From positions 1 to 15,542 of the forward strand of contig JAZBNV010000074.1 of assembly GCA_036350795.1 (NCBI GenBank): a stretch of 15,542 nucleotides of DNA. Direction: 5' to 3'. The notes under the pieces were generated by a model. That model saw only the letters and a program-made list of their open reading frames with translations. It made no database searches and had not been told where the DNA came from. Of the stretch, positions 7,010 to 13,842 are shown piece by piece. The stretch is from JAUVKT01 sp036350795. GTDB taxonomy: Bacteria; Bacteroidota; Bacteroidia; Bacteroidales; VadinHA17. A program made the translations under genes and the position numbers. Position 1 is the stretch's first letter. Every line of letters begins with the position of its first letter.

Positions 7010-8251
7010 ATGAAAAAGTATTTACTTCTGTTTATGGCCGTTATAATGTACTCCTGCGCGGCACAACAAGATAAAATCTACGAATGGAGAACAAATGAAA
7101 GGGACGGGATTTTTGATGAAGAAAACCTGCTTAAAGAATGGCCAGAAGAGGGACCCGATGAATTATGGCTTATCGATGGCCTTGGGAATGGATATGGCTC
7201 TCCTACCTTTACCGAAACTCATTTTTATATTACAGGTGAAAAAGATTCTGTTACCAATATATACTGCTACAGCATCGAAGGTGAAAAAATATGGGAAACA
7301 AAACTTGGCAGGGAATGGATGAAAACTTTTCCCGGAACGCGATCAGCACCTACAATAGTGGGAGATCTGCTATACCTTGTTAATGGCTATGGCCATATTT
7401 ATTGTCTTGAGACCCTGACAGGGAATATTGTATGGTGGAAAGATTTCTATAAAGATTTCCAGGGCATTGAAACACTCCACGGTATATCTGAAGCACCGGT
7501 AATTGAAGGTGACAAGGTCTTCTATACCCCTGGTGGAGAAGAACATAATGTAGTTGCACTGAACAGGTTTGACGGTGAACTGGTCTGGACAAATCCCGGC
7601 GTCAGGGAACGATCGGGATATAACCAGGGCAAACTGATCGAACTTGGTGAAAGGAATATTTTTGTTACATTTTCAGCCTACCATCTCCTGGGATTCGACT
7701 CTGAAACCGGGGAGCTTCTGTGGAGTCATGAGCAGGATAATTACACACCTGAACAACGTAAGCTTGGACTGGGAGATACTCACTGTAATTCGGTTATTTA
7801 TGATGAAGGCTACATTTACTACCAGGCCGGTGATGGCAACTGCGGTGTAAAACTAAAATTATCGGCTGATGGTTCCATGATCGAGGAAGTCTGGAGAAAC
7901 TCCCGGTTTAATGGTTATATGGGCGGTATTATCAAAGCAGGCGACTACCTGTATGGAAGTTCCGGTACAAAACCCGACCTGCTGTCGGTAAATGCCATAA
8001 GCGGGCTTACAACCGACTCCCTGCGAATAGGTATCGGAGCATTAATAGCTGCAGATAATTTGTTCTATTATTACGAACAGAGAGGTGTAATGAGACTTGT
8101 GGAATATAATGAAGGAATGCTTAAGGAGCTTGGTTCATTCAGGATCAGGAAAGGCACCAAAGAGCATTTTGCACACCCGGTTATAAACCAGGGAATACTT
8201 TACCAGAGGCATGGAGATGTGCTTATTGCCTATGATATAAGGCAAAAATAG
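7010..8251 (+). CDS. PQQ-like beta-propeller lipoprotein
   Basis: A 413-residue protein with a lipoprotein-like signal (hydrophobic 4-13, MYSC with Cys16). The lipobox has Tyr at -2, which is loose but common in Bacteroidota. The body contains PQQ-type blade repeats of the form aromatic-x-L-D-x-x-T/D-G-E/N-x-x-W: YSIEGEKIW (87-95), LETLTGNIVW (133-142), LNRFDGELVW (184-193) and FDSETGELLW (229-238). Later blades are more degenerate. Such BamB/quinoprotein-dehydrogenase-like propellers often act as envelope scaffolds or enzymes; nothing shows whether this one binds PQQ. A TATATTTA at 6979-6986, one base off the -7 consensus, is a weak promoter candidate, with no clear -33 box. The stop codon is 10 bp from that of the convergent M23-like gene, with no obvious terminator between them. 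Confidence 0.85.
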   Translation: MKKYLLLFMAVIMYSCAAQQDKIYEWRTNERDGIFDEENLLKEWPEEGPDELWLIDGLGNGYGSPTFTETHFYITGEKDSVTNIYCYSIEGEKIWETKLGREWMKTFPGTRSAPTIVGDLLYLVNGYGHIYCLETLTGNIVWWKDFYKDFQGIETLHGISEAPVIEGDKVFYTPGGEEHNVVALNRFDGELVWTNPGVRERSGYNQGKLIELGERNIFVTFSAYHLLGFDSETGELLWSHEQDNYTPEQRKLGLGDTHCNSVIYDEGYIYYQAGDGNCGVKLKLSADGSMIEEVWRNSRFNGYMGGIIKAGDYLYGSSGTKPDLLSVNAISGLTTDSLRIGIGALIAADNLFYYYEQRGVMRLVEYNEGMLKELGSFRIRKGTKEHFAHPVINQGILYQRHGDVLIAYDIRQK

Positions 8252-8261
8252 AAGGCTGATC

Positions 8262-8936
8262 TCATTTTTTATTTAAGATATCCAGGCCCAGTATCAGGTT
8301 GGGATCAGGGCAGAGAAAAAGGAATTTTTCTCTGTCTTTTTTTGATGCCACTCCAGGATAATCACCACTGTAGGCACCCATATCCCTGATTAGCTGGAAA
8401 TGAACATGAGGCGGCCAGTTGCCATTTACATCTTCAGATCCTACCCGGGCAAATACTTCACCTGCTCCCACAGTTTTGCCCTGGTAATTCTCCTCAAGTG
8501 AATCGGAGGAAAGATGCCCGTAAAGCGTATATAGTTTAATATTGCTTATACTATGCTCCAGGATTATTGTGGGACCATAGTCGCGATAGGCAGTATTATT
8601 GGCCAGGCTATGAACAATTCCATCAAGCGGGGCACAGATATCAGAACCTTTTTCAGTCCATAAATCAACACCCAGGTGAATAGTACGCACATTCTCACCT
8701 GTCCCAAAATGACTGCTCCTTGAATAGAGAATCCTCTCTTCATTATAGCCCCCTGCTGCAATATCAAAGCCAAATTCTTCCCTCATACCTTCAAGGTAGC
8801 CTTTAAAGACCAGGTTATCAGTGAGGTCAAGGTCTTTAAGAGATTTATTGGCAGGTCCGAGATCGAGATGAAATATCTTCATTTCTCTTAAACCCGGCAG
8901 AATTTCCATGGATTCGCTATCCCTTAAAAATAACAT
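8262..8936 (-). CDS. M23 (LytM-type) metallopeptidase-like protein without signal peptide
   Basis: Counting from an upstream TTG at 9000-9002 (246 codons), the protein has all M23 zinc-site motifs: HLGVD (His109, Asp113), YGH (His163) and PHVHF (His199, His201). Around these lie APLDGIVH, YGPTIILEH, LYGHLS and a cPDPN-type ending. This version looks like a cytoplasmic or unconventional M23 subgroup: no signal peptide or membrane helix is visible, and a conserved-looking GGYNEERILYSRS block (84-96) precedes the peptidase core. I chose the ATG at 8934-8936, which has a purine-rich GGAAGGGGAG just upstream. Alternatives are ATG 8958-8960, ATG 8907-8909 and the TTG. Peptidoglycan cleavage is known for M23 enzymes generally, but the lack of an export signal makes that substrate uncertain here. 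Confidence 0.85.
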   Translation of the reverse strand: MLFLRDSESMEILPGLREMKIFHLDLGPANKSLKDLDLTDNLVFKGYLEGMREEFGFDIAAGGYNEERILYSRSSHFGTGENVRTIHLGVDLWTEKGSDICAPLDGIVHSLANNTAYRDYGPTIILEHSISNIKLYTLYGHLSSDSLEENYQGKTVGAGEVFARVGSEDVNGNWPPHVHFQLIRDMGAYSGDYPGVASKKDREKFLFLCPDPNLILGLDILNKK

Positions 8937-9042
8937 GCCATCTCCCCTTCCATCGTTCATTTTAACTGCATAATATGTTGTACACCGACGAAGATAACTC
9001 AAAAATCCTGGATCTGATATTATCTTTGACCGGAAATAAACG

Positions 9043-9191
9043 CTAAGCCGGGATCAATAAAAACAAACCCGGCAGAGCATTAAATGCTTCGTTTGTAGCT
9101 GCAAAAACTGCAATTGGTCCGGCACCTTTTAGTGTCTCCACCAGATAGCCTGCTTTAACTGCGGCTATCAGAGTACTCAAAAAATAAGTAG
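9043..9191 (-). pseudogene. Fragment of a FAS1 (fasciclin) domain, in frame after the patatin stop codon
   Basis: Translation of the minus strand gives 49 codons before TAG (9043-9045). The segment STLIAAVKAGYLVETLKG plus GPIAVFAATNEAFNALPG closely follows the first third of a FAS1 domain (family pattern: TLVAAVKAAGLVETLKG, then TVFAPTNEAFAALP). The match ends after ALPG, and the rest of the domain, including the second conserved block with the YH motif, is absent. No start codon with support is present. The frame is the same as the upstream patatin gene, whose TAG (9193-9195) lies directly before the fragment. I read it as a deletion relic. The remainder of the gap, 8937-9042, has nothing recognisable apart from alternative starts of the M23-like gene. 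Confidence 0.7.
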
Positions 9192-9192
9192 T

Positions 9193-10224
9193 CTACCCAC
9201 CTGATATTAAAATCTTTGCAAAGCTGTCAATATCTGCAAGGTACTTTTCTACTGCCAGGTCACCAGCCTCCGATAGTGCATCCAGGTTTTTTTCTGACAC
9301 CTCATCCATTTCGGGTGATGCATTAGCCAGATCAGGCGCAATTCTGAGGTAGTGCTTACTCATATTTACCGAGTCGAATATCTGTTTTAGCTGGTAATCA
9401 ACTGTTTCAGCAACACCCGACATCATAATATCTATTACCGGTTTAATCCACCCGAGGGTACCCCATCTCTTAGCTATACTGTATCTGTACGGTTTTTTTA
9501 CTATCCCTGTTCCGATTGACAGTATTGCCATATTTATGGCTGTAGGTTTATTCAATCCCGGCCCAAAGTCTGTTTTCCTGGCCTCTGCATAGGCACACAT
9601 GGCTGGATTATTAGCAAAGACTCCTCCATCAACAAGAGCGTAAAAATCACCTCCGGTGCTTCTGATACCTGCAGCCTCAAAGTAAGTTGGTGCAGCCGAG
9701 GTAGCCCTTGCAACATCCCTGAGCAAAAAATCCATCTTCTTTGCACCAGCATTATGCCCGGTGAAAAAGAAAGCCGATCTTCTCTCAATATCATAAGCAG
9801 TAACCAGCGACGGCTTCAGCAACTCACTCAGCTTTGTATTGCCAAAGTAGTCTGAAAATGCCCTCTCAATTTCACTTTCTGAATGCTTTTCATCAAAAAG
9901 TCCCCAGGCACTCCTTATTATCTGCCACAGCGACCGGCTGAATATTAGCCGGCCTCTTTTAATATAGAGGTCAACAGCCTCAGCCGCAGTAAATTTAGGC
10001 CTGCCTTCCCTGTCGGGATCAGGGCAAAGAAAAGTACATGTAAGAATTCCCCCTGTACTTGTACCTGCAATCATATCAAAATAATCTGCAAGCCTGGCTT
10101 CAGGATTATTATCAAGCTCCTGCAGCTTTTTCTCAAGGTACATCAGGATTCTCCCCGGGATAATACCTCTTATACCTCCGCCATCAATTGACAGAATACG
10201 GACTAATTTTCCTGGTGCGTTCAT
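9193..10224 (-). CDS. Patatin-like phospholipase
   Basis: A 343-residue cytoplasmic-type patatin (PNPLA) acyl hydrolase. It shows the oxyanion-hole motif DGGGIRG (14-20), the nucleophile elbow GTSTGG with Ser56, and the dyad DGGVFANNP with Asp199. The ATSAAPTYFEA block (174-184) before the Asp motif is also typical. It should cleave ester bonds of phospholipids or other acyl lipids with a Ser-Asp dyad. Proteins of this size and type include the CapV effectors of CBASS defence, but no CD-NTase, Cap2/Cap3 or other defence gene adjoins it, so a general lipid-hydrolase role is the safer reading. The ATG at 10222-10224 places the DGGGIRG motif at the expected distance from the N-terminus. A FAS1-domain fragment follows in frame after the TAG stop. 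Confidence 0.9.
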   Translation of the reverse strand: MNAPGKLVRILSIDGGGIRGIIPGRILMYLEKKLQELDNNPEARLADYFDMIAGTSTGGILTCTFLCPDPDREGRPKFTAAEAVDLYIKRGRLIFSRSLWQIIRSAWGLFDEKHSESEIERAFSDYFGNTKLSELLKPSLVTAYDIERRSAFFFTGHNAGAKKMDFLLRDVARATSAAPTYFEAAGIRSTGGDFYALVDGGVFANNPAMCAYAEARKTDFGPGLNKPTAINMAILSIGTGIVKKPYRYSIAKRWGTLGWIKPVIDIMMSGVAETVDYQLKQIFDSVNMSKHYLRIAPDLANASPEMDEVSEKNLDALSEAGDLAVEKYLADIDSFAKILISGG

Positions 10225-10264
10225 AATAAAGGAATAAGTTAAATTAAAATGCTATTACAAGATA

Positions 10265-10320
10265 AAAGTTAAATTTTAAACGTTAAAGGTTAAAGGTTAA
10301 ACGTTAAACGTTAAAGGTTT
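10265..10320. repeat. Degenerate heptamer array (AASGTTA), 8 units
   Basis: Eight 7-bp units run in phase: AAAGTTA, AATTTTA, AACGTTA, AAGGTTA, AAGGTTA, AACGTTA, AACGTTA and AAGGTTT. The unit is the same as that of the array at 1-161 in another phase, with a G to C variant that creates the palindrome AACGTT. It lies between the divergent patatin and DUF2784-like genes, so it may overlap their promoters. Confidence 0.85.
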
Positions 10321-10377
10321 GTGGGTGCAAGCTGGTGAGGATATTATTAAGACATATAAAGCTTTTTTCGTAATTTT

Positions 10378-10815
10378 ATGACTATGTATAAGCTTCTTGA
10401 TATATTTTTTCTCCTGTTTCATAGCTCGCTGATAATATTTAACCTCTTTGCCTGGATCTGGATAAAAACAAGGAAGGCAAACCTGATCACCCTGCTGCTT
10501 ACGGCAGGTTCATGGGTGCTGCTTGGCTTAATGGTAGGTACAATGGGATACTGTCCACTGACCGAGTGGCATTTTAATGTGCTTGAAAAGCTTGGGGCTG
10601 AGAACCTGCCTGTTTCTTACATAAAATATCTTGCTGACAGGCTGACGGGACTTGACTTTAAGCAGGATCTCATTGATAAGATAACCCTGTGGGGGTTAAT
10701 CCTGGCAATGCTTGCTTCTGTAATATTAAATACCCGGGATTACTTAAAGCGCAAAAACCTGTCACGCTCCACTCATCCAAGCTCCACGCCTCATTCTCCA
10801 GACCCCATGCTCTAA
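10378..10815 (+). CDS. Small membrane protein, DUF2784-like
   Basis: A 145-residue protein with membrane helices at about 5-27, 37-58 and 101-118. Between the second and third is a conserved-looking block GYCPLTEWHF (57-66), which resembles the CPLT-x-(W/L)-E motif of the DUF2784 integral membrane family; the function of that family is unknown. A second ATG two codons later (10384-10386) is an equally good start. The last roughly 17 codons (Ser/Pro/His-rich) are encoded by a degenerate heptamer array, so the natural C-terminus may have been extended or replaced by repeat sequence. Its TAA stop (10813-10815) overlaps the stop of the convergent ABC exporter gene (10812-10814). Confidence 0.7.
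   Translation: MTMYKLLDIFFLLFHSSLIIFNLFAWIWIKTRKANLITLLLTAGSWVLLGLMVGTMGYCPLTEWHFNVLEKLGAENLPVSYIKYLADRLTGLDFKQDLIDKITLWGLILAMLASVILNTRDYLKRKNLSRSTHPSSTPHSPDPML
10763..10812. repeat. Degenerate C/T-rich heptamer array inside the end of the DUF2784-like gene
   Basis: Seven 7-bp units with one extra base follow each other: CACGCTC, CACTCAT (then C), CAAGCTC, CACGCCT, CATTCTC, CAGACCC, CATGCTC. The last unit ends on the first base of the stop codon of the ABC exporter. Read on the minus strand, this exporter's stop is TAGAG, the same five bases that open the octamer array behind the Memo-like gene. The units are diverged, so the call is less sure than for the other arrays. Confidence 0.55.
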
Positions 10816-12596
10816 ACCCTCCCAAACTGAAGGTCGTTAAGGCTTTTATAGACACCATCGGGTAATGAAAGAAGCTCTTTGTGAGTTCCGCGCTCCACAA
10901 GCCGCCCCTTATCAATTACAAAAATCTGGTCTGCCTTCCTGATAGTTGACAACCTGTGTGCTATAACAATAGAGGTCCTGCCCACCATCAGTTTTTCAAG
11001 TGCATCCTGCACAAGCTTCTCAGATTCTGAATCGAGCGATGATGTGGCTTCATCCAGTATAAGTATCCTTGGATTCTTTAAAACTGCCCTGGCGATTGCT
11101 ATTCGCTGGCGCTGTCCGCCCGAAAGTTGTGTGCCTCTCTCTCCCACCAGGGTCTCAAAGCCTCCAGGGAAGCGGTCGATAAACTCCAGGGCATTTGCCC
11201 TGCTGGCTGCAAGTTCGATTTCTGCATCACCGGCACCCGGCCTGCCATAGGCAATGTTCTCCCTTATGGTTCCTCCAAAGAGGAAAATATCCTGCGGCAC
11301 AAGTGATATCTGGCTTCTGAAGGAGCTTAAGGGGAAGGTTGTATAATCCTTATCATCAAAAAGAATATGACCAGGTTCAACATTATAAAGCCTCAGGATA
11401 AGTGATGTAAGGGTAGTTTTTCCGGCACCACTCACACCCACCAGGGCTACCAGCTGATCGGGCAATACAGTAAAGCTGAGTTCCTTCAGTACCGGCTCTT
11501 CAGGCCTGGAAGGATAGGCAAAGTTAAGATTTCTGAACTCTATTTTTCCCTTCAGCAACTCAGCCTGCGGAACAGGACCTTTTATTTCTGCCAGGTCTTC
11601 ATGTTCTTCATCAAAGACCTCGAATAAATCTTCAGTGGCCCCGATAAAACGCTGGATGGAAGTAAATACATTGGCCAGTCCGCCAATCGTTCCGGCAATA
11701 AAGCCGGTATAGATCACAAAAGAGAACAGCTGGCCGGGATCGATTGCTCCTTCCGAAAGAAGGAGCGCTCCCTTCCATATAACCGTTACCATTGCACCAA
11801 AGATGCCAAATATTATAAATGCTCCGAAAGCACCCCTGTACCTGCCACTCCGCATGCCAATCTCCGCAATCTCGTTTGTTTTTTTGCGATAGCGTAACAT
11901 CTCGAAAAACTCGTTGGTATAAGCTTTCACACTCTGAATGCCCTGTAGAGTTTCTTCAACAATTGTATTTGAAACCGCTATCTCTTTCTGAACCCTTTTA
12001 GACAGTTTCCTTATATATCTTCCGAATAAAACGGAAAGGAGAACTATGGCGGGAATAACTGCCAGCATAAACATAGTTAGCCTGAACGAAGTTAGTACCA
12101 GCAGTGTTATTCCTCCGGTAATAATTATTATCTGACTTATAAACTGTGATAAGGTTGAGGTAAGGGTTTCCTGCAACATTGATATATCTGAGGATATTCT
12201 GCTGTTGAGTTCCCCAACCCGATGCTTCTCAAAATATTTAATTGGCAGGCGTATAAGGTGGTTATAGGTTTGCTGCCTCAGATCTGCCAGAGATTTTTCG
12301 GTAACATTAAAAAACAGTACAGTTCTGAAATAAGAGAAAACAGACTGAACGAGTAAGAGTACTATAAGAAATAGCCCTATACGTGCCATTTCTCCGGCAA
12401 CTGTACCTTCATTTCCGGCATTTACAAGATCTCCAAGCAGTTTTGGAAATGCAAGATTTGCCAGGCTGGAGCCAAGCAGGAAAAAAAGTCCGAGTGCATA
12501 TTCCCACTTATATGGTTTGAGATAACTGTAAAGCCTGAAGGCATTTACAAGTCCTTCCCGGTTTATTTTCCCTTTTCTTACATCAGCACGTGCCAT
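10812..12596 (-). CDS. ABC exporter, fused membrane and ATPase domains (MsbA/ABCB type)
   Basis: A 594-residue half-transporter that would work as a homodimer in the inner membrane. The six-helix exporter domain spans about 30-320 and is followed by a complete ATPase domain: Walker A GVSGAGKT (387-394), Q-loop VPQD with Gln435, signature LSGGQRQR (491-498), Walker B ILILDEA with Glu516, D-loop SSLD and switch His547 in IAHRLST. All catalytic residues are present. The family exports lipids, peptides, drugs or metal-thiol conjugates; the substrate cannot be deduced. The start (12594-12596) is 14 bp after the stop of the aminotransferase gene, so it is probably the third gene of the aldolase/aminotransferase operon. 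Its stop overlaps that of the convergent DUF2784-like gene. Confidence 0.95.
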   Translation of the reverse strand: MARADVRKGKINREGLVNAFRLYSYLKPYKWEYALGLFFLLGSSLANLAFPKLLGDLVNAGNEGTVAGEMARIGLFLIVLLLVQSVFSYFRTVLFFNVTEKSLADLRQQTYNHLIRLPIKYFEKHRVGELNSRISSDISMLQETLTSTLSQFISQIIIITGGITLLVLTSFRLTMFMLAVIPAIVLLSVLFGRYIRKLSKRVQKEIAVSNTIVEETLQGIQSVKAYTNEFFEMLRYRKKTNEIAEIGMRSGRYRGAFGAFIIFGIFGAMVTVIWKGALLLSEGAIDPGQLFSFVIYTGFIAGTIGGLANVFTSIQRFIGATEDLFEVFDEEHEDLAEIKGPVPQAELLKGKIEFRNLNFAYPSRPEEPVLKELSFTVLPDQLVALVGVSGAGKTTLTSLILRLYNVEPGHILFDDKDYTTFPLSSFRSQISLVPQDIFLFGGTIRENIAYGRPGAGDAEIELAASRANALEFIDRFPGGFETLVGERGTQLSGGQRQRIAIARAVLKNPRILILDEATSSLDSESEKLVQDALEKLMVGRTSIVIAHRLSTIRKADQIFVIDKGRLVERGTHKELLSLPDGVYKSLNDLQFGRV

Positions 12597-12610
12597 ACTA
12601 TACAGACAGC

Positions 12611-13786
12611 TTAGCTGCTGCCATTGTTCAACATCTTATAAGTTGCTTCTCTTCCTGAGCCTTCTGTAAAATTATAGCCCAGCTGAGCCAGGGCTTTCTC
12701 AATAGCCCCTATTGTATCAAGGATATGATCATATTCTGAAACTGATCCCATATGGCCAACCCTGAAATATTTTGATTTGAGATCAGGATGCAGTCCGCCT
12801 GCAACTACAACCCCCGAATTATTAATGGCAGCAATAAGTTCTGCACCTGAAATGCCTTCAGGGTAATAGGGAGCGGACAATGTGTTTGCTGCCAAAGCGG
12901 TGCTTACAGGTATCTGTTTTATATTAAGCGCCTCAAGACCTGCTCTGAAAGAATCTGCAACCAGCTTATGCCGGGCAAAACGGACAGCATTGCCTTCTGC
13001 CAGTATCTGCTGAAGGCTGATGTCGAGCCCTTTAACAAGATTTACTGCGGGCGTGCCAAAGTACGATGCTCTCCTGTCTTCATAAGCCTCCATTATTGGC
13101 AGCCAGTTTGTCCAGTCGGCATAATAATTAGCAACCTTTGTCTTCCGGCCCCTCCATGTGTTCATGGCTCTTTCAGAAACAACAAGCAGGGCCAGTCCCG
13201 GAGGTACGCCGATTGCCTTCTGCGAAGCGGTTAAAACAACATCAATACCCCATTCCTGCTGGTAAATCTCTTCGGCTGCAACCGAGCATACCCCATCAAG
13301 TATGGTAAGAACATTATATTCCCGGCCCAGCCTTCCCAGGGGCTCAGGATCTACCCTTACCGCAGTTGAGGTATCTACATGAGTAAATGTAAGTAATTTA
13401 TAATCATGTTTCTTCAATTCTGCTTCAACTATCCCAATATCAATACTATAGCCTGGCTCTGATCTGAGCACCTCAACCCTGGCTCCATAGCGTGTCAGCA
13501 GTTCAGCATAACGCTCACCGAAATAACCTGTTGAAAGCACCAGTGCGTGATCACCGGGTTCAATAAGGTTGCAGGCTGCCGTATCCATGGCAAGGGTTCC
13601 CGAGCCGGCAAGTATAAAGGGTTGTCCGCCGGGTGCTTCCCATACTTTACGCATCAGTTCAAGCGATCGTCCGAAACTCTCTATAAAATCGGGAGCAACA
13701 TGGCTGACTGTTGCTTCGCCAACCGCAGCATTTACTTCCGGGTCAAATTCTACAGGCCCGGGTATCATTAAAAGTTTATGTTCCAT
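12611..13786 (-). CDS. Alanine:glyoxylate aminotransferase, Agx1-type (class V PLP enzyme)
   Basis: A 391-residue cytoplasmic fold-type I aminotransferase. Motifs include PGPVEF near the start, SGTLAMD (62-68), THVDTSTAV (135-143), Asp164 in LDGVCS (pairs with the PLP pyridine nitrogen), the Schiff-base Lys190 in TASQKAIG, IMEAYE and YFGTP (231-236 and 242-246), and Arg342 in FRVGHMG. These blocks match, from memory, yeast Agx1 particularly well. That makes alanine + glyoxylate to pyruvate + glycine the most likely reaction, rather than phosphonate or serine metabolism. The upstream neighbour, 56 bp away, is an aldolase that should release glyoxylate, which supports this. The ABC exporter follows 14 bp downstream. 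The roughly 20 C-terminal residues after LGYNF look like a non-conserved tail. Confidence 0.88.
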   Translation of the reverse strand: MEHKLLMIPGPVEFDPEVNAAVGEATVSHVAPDFIESFGRSLELMRKVWEAPGGQPFILAGSGTLAMDTAACNLIEPGDHALVLSTGYFGERYAELLTRYGARVEVLRSEPGYSIDIGIVEAELKKHDYKLLTFTHVDTSTAVRVDPEPLGRLGREYNVLTILDGVCSVAAEEIYQQEWGIDVVLTASQKAIGVPPGLALLVVSERAMNTWRGRKTKVANYYADWTNWLPIMEAYEDRRASYFGTPAVNLVKGLDISLQQILAEGNAVRFARHKLVADSFRAGLEALNIKQIPVSTALAANTLSAPYYPEGISGAELIAAINNSGVVVAGGLHPDLKSKYFRVGHMGSVSEYDHILDTIGAIEKALAQLGYNFTEGSGREATYKMLNNGSS

Positions 13787-13842
13787 ATTCTTTTGTTAAA
13801 TTCTAACTTACTTCCGGTAGTGAAACTGCAATATTCTGGTCG

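Noticed and set aside
8937..9002. TTG start at 9000-9002 adding 22 residues to the M23-like protein
   Set aside because: TTG is rare, the extra codons do not look like the rest of the gene in codon choice, and the ATG at 8934-8936 has a good purine-rich upstream sequence. The choice is not certain.
9193..10224. Patatin as a CBASS (CapV) defence effector
   Set aside because: The protein type would fit, but no cyclic-nucleotide synthase or CBASS accessory gene lies on either side; the neighbours are a FAS1 fragment, an M23-like gene and a DUF2784-like gene.
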